The notes under the pieces were generated by a model. That model was not told where the DNA came from. It searched no databases and saw nothing but the letters and a program-made list of their open reading frames with translations. DNA of 64,000 nt, from NCBI GenBank assembly GCA_965225625.1, contig CBDDBH010000021.1, positions 91,515 through 155,514 on the forward strand, written 5' to 3'. The translations under genes and the position numbers were made by a program. Within the stretch, counting starts at the first letter, position 1, and each line of letters opens with the position of its first letter. This stretch comes from CBDDBH01 sp965225625. GTDB lineage: Bacteria; Pseudomonadota; Gammaproteobacteria; JADZEE01. Positions 38,533-47,471 of the stretch are shown here, one piece after another.

Positions 38533-39347
38533 GGGTACAGACCCTCTGCGTCAATCTGTACGTCATATTGATCGCTGAGCCGCTCGACTTCCGCTTCGAT
38601 AGCCTGCCGGCTCTTGGCCAAGCGCCAATCGTCCGCAATATACTGCCAGACATAGTCGGAACGGGCGGGTTTCGCAGCTTGGCGGTCGACAACGCGTACG
38701 AACACCACGCCGCGGGGAAAATCGAAGGGTCCGTGCCAATCGTTGTCGCCAAGCTCCAGGATCCGCCGCGCCGTGTCCGGCCCGAAGATGCCGCTCAGGT
38801 CCCGGTTCGACAGGTCCCGGAGCATGGTATCGTAGCCGAGCAGCACTTCGCCGAAACCATCAGAGCTTACCGCCACTTGAAGCTGCTCAAGAACGCCCTC
38901 GGGTACCTCGGTCGGGTCGGCATAGTAAAAGTGTTCCACGGTTATGGTGGCCAGCCGCCTATACCGGTCGGTGTTCTCGTCGAAAAAAGCGCGCAGTTGC
39001 TGTTCGCTCGGTTCCCTGACCTCGCCCACTAACAGGCCGCGCATCTTCAGGATCATGTTCCGGCGCATACGGGTGTCCCCCTTATCCATGCCACGCTTGT
39101 AAGCCTCCCGGTAGAGGATCTCATCTTCGACGTAAGATTCGATGACCTGGCGGCGTTCCTCGGGCGACAGTTCCCGCAGCGCGATATCTTCTCGTTGTTT
39201 CACCAGGAATTCGGCAGTCCGCTGGTCAACGATGATTTTTTCTTTCTGCTTAGCCCACCAGTAGTAATCGGCGGCAAACAGCAACGTGGCCAGCAGAAAG
39301 AAGTGAACCAGTGGTTCGCGCAGGATTGTTCTGGTTATGCGCGGCAT
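38529..39347 (-). CDS. PpiC-type peptidylprolyl isomerase, membrane anchored
   Basis: 272 residues with one N-terminal membrane anchor (LVHFFLLATLLFAADYYWW) and the rest periplasmic. The helical SurA/PpiD-like chaperone part (EERRQVIESYVEDEILYREAYKRG) precedes a divergent parvulin domain (ITVEHFYYADP, PFDFPRGVVFVRVVDR). It may help fold the exported domain of its partner HupE/UreJ protein. Confidence 0.78.
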   Translation of the reverse strand: MPRITRTILREPLVHFFLLATLLFAADYYWWAKQKEKIIVDQRTAEFLVKQREDIALRELSPEERRQVIESYVEDEILYREAYKRGMDKGDTRMRRNMILKMRGLLVGEVREPSEQQLRAFFDENTDRYRRLATITVEHFYYADPTEVPEGVLEQLQVAVSSDGFGEVLLGYDTMLRDLSNRDLSGIFGPDTARRILELGDNDWHGPFDFPRGVVFVRVVDRQAAKPARSDYVWQYIADDWRLAKSRQAIEAEVERLSDQYDVQIDAEGLYP

Positions 39348-39757
39348 GGATCGAACGTGCCTATAGGCGCCCGCATCAACTTGGACCGTTGCAAGTGCTT
39401 AAGTGAAGCCAGTTCGGTGCGCTAATCTCATGTGGACACCCCGGTCTCGCGGGCCGGCCGCCGCAACCTCGGCGCCAGCATACAGTTGTCTCCTATTATC
39501 CACTACTCTGTGCCTCGCAGATCTCCAGCCGGATGGGCTCCACGAAAAACGGCGGGATCCCAATGGCCGCAACCACCTGCTCAGCATGCGGTCAAATACG
39601 CACACGCCGGTGGTCCCGGTCAGATTGATCGGCGGGTACAACCACTCGGGCCAGGGCAGGTAACCGCCGCCCTCTTCACACTCAGGCGTACACCGGAAAC
39701 CACATGCGATTCGGTGCCAGGAGATTCAATCCAAGTCGATGAGGGGTTGTAGTCCCG
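39348..39757. other. intergenic region without a recognisable intact gene
   Basis: About 410 bases upstream of the PpiC gene. Frames on the minus strand have short protein-like stretches (for example YPPINLTGTTGVCVFDR) broken by stops, so this looks like decayed coding sequence rather than regulatory DNA. I cannot assign a family. Confidence 0.3.
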
Positions 39758-40006
39758 TTACCAGGAATTTTCAGATCGAATTCGGGCATCGGGGCAAGAC
39801 GGTCCCGTGATGTTGCCTTGGGGTTCAACCGGCCTTCTCCATGTAGACTTCACCGGCACTGTACATTCCCCCTCACGGCTAGCCACTTTCGCGATCGCCC
39901 GTGCATCTTTGAAATCGTTCTGCGCCCCCGGCTCGGGATGTCGACTGGACATTCGGCGCGCAACGACCCAACATTTCGGCGATCCTCGGAATTCTAGCGC
40001 AACCAA
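39758..40006 (-). mobile_element. IS110-family transposase remnant (probable)
   Basis: The minus-strand translation contains AQNDFKDARAIAKVASREG followed by VPVKS, which resembles the N-terminal block of IS110 transposases (KNDxxDAxAIxEAxxRP...FVPVKS). Only about 80 codons remain, there is no catalytic C-terminus and no complete element ends are seen. It sits just upstream of the AT-rich DUF3604 gene, in keeping with a site of past insertion. Confidence 0.5.
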
Positions 40007-40111
40007 AACCGGGCACCAATCAAGGATGTGTTATCTCAGACTACCCGCAACCTCTGTCGCTGGTAGTATTGCATTCTGGGTGATTAAACGTACCACGGGA
40101 TTCGTTCCCTG

Positions 40112-42016
40112 ATGAGGCAAATCAAGATGCCTAAGTACTTGTATATATGCCTGTCCTTGCTATTCGTGGTTATGTTAGCCGCGTGTGAACGTAGGGTGGA
40201 TACGAATACTGAACAGAAATCACCGACCGCTTCAATTTCTGAAAAAAATAAACAATCTGTCACCACACAATCAAACCCGATACGCAATGCCTATTTTGGT
40301 GATTTACACATCCATTCCAGTTTCTCGTTTGATGCTTTTATTGAAGGAAACTCAACCAATGATCCTAAAGCGGCCTATCGTTTTGCCCGTGGTGGAACAA
40401 TCACCTTAGCTAACGGCGAAAAGAAAAAGCTGCCGATGCCACTGGACTTTGCGGCGGTTACCGATCATGCCGAATGGCTGGCAGACTATTCGCTGTGTAC
40501 CGATGAGCAATCACCGGTTTATCAATCTGATTACTGTGTGAAATCGCGAGCAAGTGATCTATCTGCTTTCAAGGAGTTACTTGATGGCTGTTTGTTCGAT
40601 CCCTGTCAACGTGTTGCTGCAATCAAGTCTTCTGACGCGGATATCGTTGCCGCTACCAAAAAACCCTGGCAGGAAATCATTCAAGCAGCTGAGAAACACA
40701 ATTCGCCCGGTCGGTTTACCACCTTTATCGCTTTTGAGTTCACGCCAATGTTACCCGATACCGGTATGCTGCATCGGAACGTGATCTTTCGTAACCGGCA
40801 TGTGCCTGCTCATGTACAAAGTATGTACGAACTGGAGACAGCGGAAAATCTTTGGCTATGGATGGATAAATCCTGCACCAAGCCGTGCGAAGCATTGGCA
40901 ATTCCGCATAACACCAACTTTTCCTGGGGTATTGCCTTTCGTCCTATGAATACTGATGGTACGCAATTCACTCCTGAGATACTGGCCCGTCGCACACGTC
41001 TTGAACCCCTTGTTGAAATTCATCAACACAAAGGAAATTCAGAATGTTATCCCGGCATGGGTAACAGTGATGAAGACTGTTTATTTGAACCGCATTTTCC
41101 GGCCTGTAGTGAAGAACAGCAAACTCAATGTGTAAAACCAGGTTCCATGGTCCGTGAGGGATTAAAAAACGGTTTATCAATTCAAAAACAATTCAATATC
41201 AACCCATTTCAATACGGCATAATTGGCAGTACCGACGGCCATAACAGTATCCCTGGGGCAACCGTTGAGAGTGAGTTTTCCGGCCATGATTCTTATGTTG
41301 ACGATTCGCCAGCCAAGCGTATCGATAAGGAAGCATTAAATTCCAAATTCCCTCCGCCACTGACTAACGGCGGTGGTCTGGTTGGTGTGTGGGCGGAGGA
41401 AAACACACGGGATAGTTTATTCGATGCATTACAACGTAAAGAAGTATTTGGCACCAGTGGCACACGAATAAAAATACGATTTTTTGCCGGCGACAGTTTT
41501 GACGAAGGAACGTTGAATGACCATGAGTGGGTCCGTAAAGCATACAAATCCGCTGTATCGATGGGCGGTGAATTATCGTCAGCAAACCTCAAACAACCCA
41601 CATTTATCGTTCATGCGATGAAAGACCCTGACGCTACGAATCTGGATCGTATTCAGATTATCAAGGGTTGGTTAGCGGGTGATGAAACAAAAGAAACTGT
41701 CTTCGACGTAGTCTGTGCGGATGGACGACAGGTAGAGGCCGCATCCCATCGATGTCCCAGCACTGACGCTAGGGTCGACCTGAGCAATTGCAGCGTGGAG
41801 GCAAATAAAGGTGCCGCTGAGTTAAGAACGCTATGGTCGGATCCCGCATTCGATCCATCTCAACCAGCATTTTACTATGTGCGGGTATTGGAAAACCCCA
41901 GTTGCCGCTGGAGTAGTTTTGATGCAATACGGCTTAAGCAGGAACCAGTGGACTATTTGCCCGCGACAATTCAGGAACGGGCGTGGAGTTCTCCCATCTG
42001 GTATTCACCTGAGTAA
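40112..42016 (+). CDS. DUF3604 (PHP-superfamily-like) lipoprotein
   Basis: 634 residues with lipobox LAACE after a hydrophobic leader, so an envelope lipoprotein. The first PHP-like metal motif is FGDLHIHSSFSFDA near residue 63, and FAAVTDHAEWL, IPHNTNFSW and IGSTDGHN supply further His and Asp ligands, as in DUF3604 proteins of unknown activity. The gene is visibly richer in A and T than all its neighbours, including AT-ending codons, which suggests transfer from another genome. Two near in-frame starts exist; ATG 40112 gives the leader MRQIKMPKYLYIC. A strong terminator follows. Confidence 0.88.
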   Translation: MRQIKMPKYLYICLSLLFVVMLAACERRVDTNTEQKSPTASISEKNKQSVTTQSNPIRNAYFGDLHIHSSFSFDAFIEGNSTNDPKAAYRFARGGTITLANGEKKKLPMPLDFAAVTDHAEWLADYSLCTDEQSPVYQSDYCVKSRASDLSAFKELLDGCLFDPCQRVAAIKSSDADIVAATKKPWQEIIQAAEKHNSPGRFTTFIAFEFTPMLPDTGMLHRNVIFRNRHVPAHVQSMYELETAENLWLWMDKSCTKPCEALAIPHNTNFSWGIAFRPMNTDGTQFTPEILARRTRLEPLVEIHQHKGNSECYPGMGNSDEDCLFEPHFPACSEEQQTQCVKPGSMVREGLKNGLSIQKQFNINPFQYGIIGSTDGHNSIPGATVESEFSGHDSYVDDSPAKRIDKEALNSKFPPPLTNGGGLVGVWAEENTRDSLFDALQRKEVFGTSGTRIKIRFFAGDSFDEGTLNDHEWVRKAYKSAVSMGGELSSANLKQPTFIVHAMKDPDATNLDRIQIIKGWLAGDETKETVFDVVCADGRQVEAASHRCPSTDARVDLSNCSVEANKGAAELRTLWSDPAFDPSQPAFYYVRVLENPSCRWSSFDAIRLKQEPVDYLPATIQERAWSSPIWYSPE

Positions 42017-42129
42017 CGACGGTCAATGATAAACGTTTATCTCACTTCTGCTTTTTTTGATTTTCGAAGGAGCTGCGGTCACGGCAAGTGTGAACTTCGA
42101 ATAACCCAAGCTTAGTCACTGTTGTCGTG

Positions 42130-42160
42130 AACTGCCCCGGTCCCCGGGGCAGTTTCGTTT
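42130..42160 (+). terminator. rho-independent terminator after the DUF3604 gene
   Basis: AACTGCCCCGG (42130-42140), loop TCC, CCGGGGCAGTT (42144-42154) forms an 11-pair perfect stem followed by TTCGTTT. It lies about 115 bases after the stop and before the converging MFS gene, and would also work partly in reverse because of the flanking A residue at its 5' foot. Confidence 0.85.
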
Positions 42161-42247
42161 GGGATGGGCGTAGCTAAGATGAGCCTCGCTTATCGCTGGG
42201 ATTGAGAGAAAGTCAGTTGCGATGTAGCGCCTGGGAGCCGGCTCCCG

Positions 42248-43444
42248 TTATGTAATATTTTCCTTTGCCAATCGTGCTTGGGCGCGCACCGGCGGCATGA
42301 TCAGCGCCAGGCTTATTACGATAATTGCCAATCCCAGCCAAAGGGCATTCGTGTAGTCGCCTTCGACAATCACCAGCGCCGCCGCGAACGGTCCGATGGC
42401 AATACCGACGAGCTGGGTGGCGGTGGCATAAACCACCATCTTGCCGGTGCGGTCAAAGCTCGCCATCGCGCCGAGCAGATAGGGGTGGGTCATGTTCCAC
42501 GCGTACTGATACAGACAGACTATCGTGGTGAACAGCAGCGCTTCGGCGGGTCCGAACAATACTACAAATGCCACAATGCTGCCCAGGAAGCCCAACGACA
42601 GCGGTAGCGAGCGCCCGAAGCGAGCGCCGATCACAGTAGTAGTGAAGGCACCGGCAATCCCAAAAAATTGCGAGACTGCGAGCCCATTGCCGACCTCCTG
42701 TTCGGATACCCCGGACGCGATTCCGATCCGAAACAGGTAAGGCCACACGGCGTAATTCGCGACGAAGTATAAAAACATCGCAGCCAGGGCCATGCGTTTG
42801 TAGCGCCAACTGATATCGACTGCATCACTCGCAACCTCGGTCCGCGCTTCTTCCCCCGACACCGGCATATACCGCACGAAAGGCAGACCACACACTGCGA
42901 AGGCGGCGAAGAAGATGAGCACCCCGGTCATGCCGACAGTGGCATAAGCTCGGGGCATCACCGGAAACACGACCGCCGCGTATACGAGCACGAGCATGAT
43001 GGCCAGGCCGAAGTTACGGTCAGCTTTGGCGGTTAGGCCGATCACCGCGAAGGCCAACGCGATGATCCAGCCGCTGCCAACCCCAACAGCGAAGCGGATC
43101 GCACAGAACGCGACAAAGCCGTTCACCACGGTCGATGCGAGATTACCGACGATCACTAGCAGTAGCGAGATCACGAAAACGTGACGCCAATTGACTCGCC
43201 CGACCAGAAATATCATCGTCACCGTCGCCAGCGCCATCCCGCTCATTTCCGCCGAGACGATGAACCCGGCTTGTTTGTCATCGAAACCGAGGGACTCAAC
43301 CAGGCCCTGCACAAAGCCGGGTAGTACGACCGCCGTTTGCGGGCCGATGGTGTGGATAAGTAAGACAGCAAACAGAAACTTGAAGCTGTTAATGTTGATC
43401 AAGGCGTGCGGATCGCCAAGCAGCAGTTCTCGCAACACTTTCAC
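42248..43444 (-). CDS. MFS transporter
   Basis: 398 residues, about twelve membrane helices, with N-terminal MKVLRELLLGDPHALININSFKF before the first helix. Family position within MFS is unclear: motif A is weak (FLVGRVNWRHVFVIS). It lies 33 bases downstream of the TauD dioxygenase gene on the same strand, so it may import that enzyme's substrate. The alternative is export. Confidence 0.8.
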   Translation of the reverse strand: MKVLRELLLGDPHALININSFKFLFAVLLIHTIGPQTAVVLPGFVQGLVESLGFDDKQAGFIVSAEMSGMALATVTMIFLVGRVNWRHVFVISLLLVIVGNLASTVVNGFVAFCAIRFAVGVGSGWIIALAFAVIGLTAKADRNFGLAIMLVLVYAAVVFPVMPRAYATVGMTGVLIFFAAFAVCGLPFVRYMPVSGEEARTEVASDAVDISWRYKRMALAAMFLYFVANYAVWPYLFRIGIASGVSEQEVGNGLAVSQFFGIAGAFTTTVIGARFGRSLPLSLGFLGSIVAFVVLFGPAEALLFTTIVCLYQYAWNMTHPYLLGAMASFDRTGKMVVYATATQLVGIAIGPFAAALVIVEGDYTNALWLGLAIIVISLALIMPPVRAQARLAKENIT

Positions 43445-43477
43445 GTCTGGCTTGTGAGACGCTACGCAGTCGCTGGG

Positions 43478-44344
43478 TTACGCGGCGGCAGCCTGGACGC
43501 CGCGGTCGGTGGCCAGCGTAACCCGGTGTATGCGGCGATATTGCGGGAAATAGTCGGCGATCGCATAGTGCTGGGTCGCTCGATTGTCCCAAAAGGCAAC
43601 GTCATTCTCGCGCCACTTGAAGCGCACCTGGAACTCCGGCGTCTCGATGTGGCGATAGAGCATGTCGAGGATGGCGGCGCTCTCACGCTTCTCCATGCCC
43701 ACAATGTGTGACGTAAACGTATCGTTCACGAACAAAACGGGACGGCCGGTGACCGCGTGAGGCCTGACGATTGGATGTTCGACCGGTGGGGTCGCCGCCT
43801 CGGTACGCCTCAGTCGCTCGCCGCCGTCGTCCTGAGCCTGCAAGTAGTCGCGAAACGACTGACCCATATCGTGCACTGCGGTAAGCTCCGACAGCATCTC
43901 CTTCACGGACTCTGAAAGTGCGTCGTAGGCGGCGTACATGCTGGCCCACAGCGTATCACCGCCGCACGGCGGCATCACTTTGGCGTGCAATATCGAGCCG
44001 AACGGCGGGTCGCGCAGGAACGTCTGGTCCGAATGCCACTCGTTGTTTTTGAGTTGCCGGCCCTCCTCGTTCTCCAACACCATGATGTCCTTAAAGCCTT
44101 CGACGCTCGGCATGATCGGATGCGGGGGCTGGAGCTCCCCGAATCCGCGGGCGAAGGCGATGTGCTGTACGGGCGTGATGTCCTGGCCGCGAAAGAAGAC
44201 GACCATGTGTTCGATGAGCGCTTGGTAGATCTCGTCGATGACCTCTGCGTCCAGCCGGGTCGTCAGATCGACGCCGTCGATCTCGGCTCCGGCGGGTGGC
44301 GCCAGAGGGGTAACCTGAATTCGCTGATATTCTTTCACCGGCAC
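43478..44344 (-). CDS. TauD/TfdA family 2-oxoglutarate dioxygenase
   Basis: 288 residues. Fe(II) ligands H104 and D106 in NNEWHSDQTF, distal His in YRRIHRVTLATDRG, with the 2-oxoglutarate Arg in the same block. The family oxidises taurine, phenoxyacetates, alkylsulfates and other acids, releasing the leaving group by hydroxylation. Start ATG 44344. The divergent arylsulfotransferase-like gene and the MFS carrier hint at a sulfur or ether substrate, which remains inference. Confidence 0.9.
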   Translation of the reverse strand: MPVKEYQRIQVTPLAPPAGAEIDGVDLTTRLDAEVIDEIYQALIEHMVVFFRGQDITPVQHIAFARGFGELQPPHPIMPSVEGFKDIMVLENEEGRQLKNNEWHSDQTFLRDPPFGSILHAKVMPPCGGDTLWASMYAAYDALSESVKEMLSELTAVHDMGQSFRDYLQAQDDGGERLRRTEAATPPVEHPIVRPHAVTGRPVLFVNDTFTSHIVGMEKRESAAILDMLYRHIETPEFQVRFKWRENDVAFWDNRATQHYAIADYFPQYRRIHRVTLATDRGVQAAAA

Positions 44345-44522
44345 CCGGCAGCCGCCTGCATCTGAACAACCGAACTATACCACTTGCCCCTATTAAGGAT
44401 AGACATCACGCCAAATGCATCCATCTCAGCCGAGCGAAAGTTTCGGTTATGATGGCGACGCAAAGGGCGTGAAAATTCCTGTCCTTATCAAACTGCATAG
44501 TTGCCTGATGCGGGAGTACTCA

Positions 44523-45620
44523 GTGACATCTATGGTTGACCAACAGACCCGCCGCCGGATGGGACGGACTGGGCTCATCGCCCTCAACAAGGAACGGGCT
44601 TGTCCCGGTTATGTTCTGTACGCTCCCATGTTCGGGAATGGAGAGGTATATCTGATTGACCTCGAGGGCGACGAGGTTCACCGCTGGGACATGCCGTACC
44701 CGCCAGGTTTGTACGGGTACCTGCTCCCTAATGGCAACTTGTTCTACGGTGGCAAGGTGCGTGATGACACCTGGGAACGGTTCTTGTCCTGGAAACAGTT
44801 TAAGGGCGGAGTGATGCTGGAAGCGGACTGGAACGGAAACGTGTTGTGGGAACATCATGACCGCAACCACCACCACGACGCCAGGCGAACGCCGTCTGGT
44901 GGGGCCATCTACCTGACCGTCGAGCCGCTACCAATGCACTTAGCCGTCAGGGTAAAGGGAGGAGTGCCTGCCGGCGATGAGGGTGACATGTGGGCTGATG
45001 TCATTGTGGAGGTAGACGCTGCAGGCAGCCGAGTATGGGAGTGGCACGCCGCTGAGCATCTGGATGTCGACACCGATGTGATTGCCTTTAATGATCTGCG
45101 CGATGAGTGGAGCCATGGTAATACCGTGGTGCCCCTGCCTGACAACCAGGTGATGGCTAGCTTTCGCAACATATCCACAGTCGGGATCATTGACAAGAAG
45201 ACCGGTGACTTCGTATGGAAGCTGGGTTACGACGTACTATCTCAGCAACATGATCCAACCTTGTTAGCTAACGGGAACATTCTTATCTTCGACAATGGTT
45301 CCCATCGCCAACACCTCCCTACGCCCTTCTCCAGGGTGATTGAAGTGGACCCCAAGACTAATGAGGTTGTCTGGGAGTACAGCGACAGCCCGCAGTATAA
45401 TTTTTTCAGCCCGTACGTATCCGGGGCGCGGCGGCTAGCAAATGGCAATACTCTTGTTACTGAAGGAATGTTTGGGCGTATGTTCCAGGTTGCGCCGGAG
45501 GGGGAAGTTGTCTGGGAATACATCGACCCCCGCTTTTATCCTGATACGGACGGGGCGCTAACAAACGGGGTGTTCCGGGCTACCCATTACCAGAGCCATG
45601 AAATTCCTGCGCTTAGATAA
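44523..45620 (+). CDS. arylsulfotransferase (ASST)-like propeller protein
   Basis: 365 residues from GTG 44523 (GGGAG at 44512-44516); the longer frame to 44415 lacks a ribosome site. Repeated propeller blades with the ASST spacing (NGNVLWEHHDRNHHHDARRTPSG, FNDLRDEWSHGNTVVPLPDN, LSQQHDPTLLANGN) supply several histidines typical of the family active site. No signal peptide, unlike the periplasmic AssT enzymes. It may transfer sulfate from aryl sulfates or act as a different propeller hydrolase. Confidence 0.78.
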   Translation: MTSMVDQQTRRRMGRTGLIALNKERACPGYVLYAPMFGNGEVYLIDLEGDEVHRWDMPYPPGLYGYLLPNGNLFYGGKVRDDTWERFLSWKQFKGGVMLEADWNGNVLWEHHDRNHHHDARRTPSGGAIYLTVEPLPMHLAVRVKGGVPAGDEGDMWADVIVEVDAAGSRVWEWHAAEHLDVDTDVIAFNDLRDEWSHGNTVVPLPDNQVMASFRNISTVGIIDKKTGDFVWKLGYDVLSQQHDPTLLANGNILIFDNGSHRQHLPTPFSRVIEVDPKTNEVVWEYSDSPQYNFFSPYVSGARRLANGNTLVTEGMFGRMFQVAPEGEVVWEYIDPRFYPDTDGALTNGVFRATHYQSHEIPALR

Positions 45621-45718
45621 TCAGCCGTAAGTTCAGTAAAGAAGCCGCCGCGGTCAAGGTCAGGGATAGGTAAATGGATCCACGACGAAACGAATAGTGG
45701 CCGGGTGTTGAGAGATCC

Positions 45719-47140
45719 CTACTGACCCCACCCATCCAACTCGGTGAGCGCTGCGTCGAGAATACCGAGCCCTTCCTCGAGCGTCGCTTCTTTGATGGCG
45801 AGTGAGGGTCCAAACCGCAACGTGTTTGGCGACCCGGGAGCCAGCAGCGCACCGCGTTTGAAAGCTTCTTGCACGACGAACTGCGATGGCGACATCTCAC
45901 GTCCTGTCGGAATGGCATGACGGTCATCGGCGACGAAGGGCTCACCGCTACCATCGGGACGGATCAGTTCGATCGCCCACAGCATGCCGACGCCCTGGGC
46001 CTGGTCAACCGACGGGTGGCGCTCCACCAGCCCGCCGAGCCGATCGGCGACCAATTGACCTTTCTCCGCTGCCTGTCCAGGGAGGTCGTTGCTGATCATC
46101 CACTCGACGCTGGCTGCGACGGCCGCCATCACCACCGGATGGCCCGCGTACGTGGAAATAGTCTCCCAGCGGTAATCATCCATTTGCGCTGATATCTGCC
46201 GGCTCATCACCATGCCACCGACGGGCAACGCGGCGGATGCGACGCCCTTGCCGATCGTCATCAAATCAGGCACTACGCCGTCAGCGTGCTGGTATGCAAA
46301 CCACTTACCCGTGCGCCCGAACCCCGTCATGATCTCATCGTCGATCCACAAAATCCCGTAGTCACGGGTCATCTCTCGAAGCTGCCCCAGGTACTCTTTT
46401 GGCGGGTGGATCATACCGACACCGAAGATCGGCTCGGCGATGATGGCGGCGACGGTGTCTGCGCCCAGCGTGCGGATCAGATGTTCGGTCGCATCGATGC
46501 AGGCCAGCCGGTCACCACCGCGCTTGCAAGCGGGATACGTGTGACCGATCGGACAGCGTCGGCAGTAAGGTGCCGGGGCGAAATGCACGCCGGGAATGGG
46601 AATACCGGGTGGTCGCCGGACCTCCCCATCAGGCGAGGCCATGATACCTCGGGACCCCGGTAGCCCCATGGCGGACAATGCGCCATGGGTCCAGCCGTGA
46701 TACGCGAAGTCGCGCGAGATGATGTTGGGGCGCCCAGTCACGGTCTTGGCGACCAGCATCGCGAGTTCGTTGGCTTCAGAGCCGGACGAGGTAAAGCGGA
46801 TCCGCCCGGCCCAGTCATCGGGACCCAGCACGTCCTGCATGATGAGCTTCGCGGCCTTGGCCCGATACGGGGTGGCGAAAACTTCCGCGACGAATCCAAA
46901 GCGATCCAGCGCCTCGACGATAGCATCGCGGATCACTGGATTGCGCTGGCCGGAGTTGACGCACAGCAGGCCGCTGGTGAGATCCAGCAGGCGAGTACCA
47001 TCCTCCAGTATGACGTGATCATCTTCAACGGCGGTAATGACAACGGACTGGTACTCGTCACGGGTCATGAATACATGGGCGTAGTACTCTTCGTCCCACT
47101 TCTGAAACGGACTCTGATCAATCTGCGTATTGTCATTCAT
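45719..47140 (-). CDS. class III PLP aminotransferase
   Basis: 473 residues from ATG 47140, with GAGGGG upstream. The PLP site is LMTIGKGVASAALPVGGMV (Lys) preceded by ILWIDDEIMTGFGRTGKW (Asp), and the N-terminal block LDLTSGLLCVNSGQRNPVI is typical of omega-amino acid:pyruvate and related transaminases. CRRCPIGHTYPACKRGGD is an unusual four-Cys insert that could bind a metal. It probably uses a non-alpha amine; substrate unassigned. Confidence 0.88.
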   Translation of the reverse strand: MNDNTQIDQSPFQKWDEEYYAHVFMTRDEYQSVVITAVEDDHVILEDGTRLLDLTSGLLCVNSGQRNPVIRDAIVEALDRFGFVAEVFATPYRAKAAKLIMQDVLGPDDWAGRIRFTSSGSEANELAMLVAKTVTGRPNIISRDFAYHGWTHGALSAMGLPGSRGIMASPDGEVRRPPGIPIPGVHFAPAPYCRRCPIGHTYPACKRGGDRLACIDATEHLIRTLGADTVAAIIAEPIFGVGMIHPPKEYLGQLREMTRDYGILWIDDEIMTGFGRTGKWFAYQHADGVVPDLMTIGKGVASAALPVGGMVMSRQISAQMDDYRWETISTYAGHPVVMAAVAASVEWMISNDLPGQAAEKGQLVADRLGGLVERHPSVDQAQGVGMLWAIELIRPDGSGEPFVADDRHAIPTGREMSPSQFVVQEAFKRGALLAPGSPNTLRFGPSLAIKEATLEEGLGILDAALTELDGWGQ

Positions 47141-47161
47141 GTGGCGCCCCTCGGATTTCAC

Positions 47162-47471
47162 CGCTTAACGGAAAAGCCTAACAGCCTCCAGTGTAGGGCG
47201 TCAGCGGGAGTTTCGCGATAGTCTCATCGGGAATTAGGTGTCGAGGTAGACGGGGGGCAGGTTACACAATATCCATGACTTGCTTGGCAGCCCTCTCGAA
47301 TCCTTGTTGAACCGTAAGTCTGCCGTTACTGCAGGTCGAAGATCTGCTTCACGAGCGAGGTATCGACATTAGCTATGAGAGAAACGGATATACATCATGA
47401 CTCCTGCAGGTAACCGTTCTTCAACCGCTGCTGTATACGCAACACGATCGGACAACGACGCCGCGGTGTAG
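47162..47471. other. intergenic region, nothing recognised
   Basis: About 310 bases between two minus-strand genes. A 24-codon frame starts at ATG 47398, but it has no family resemblance. It should contain the promoter of the aminotransferase gene. I see no terminator-like hairpin. Confidence 0.4.
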
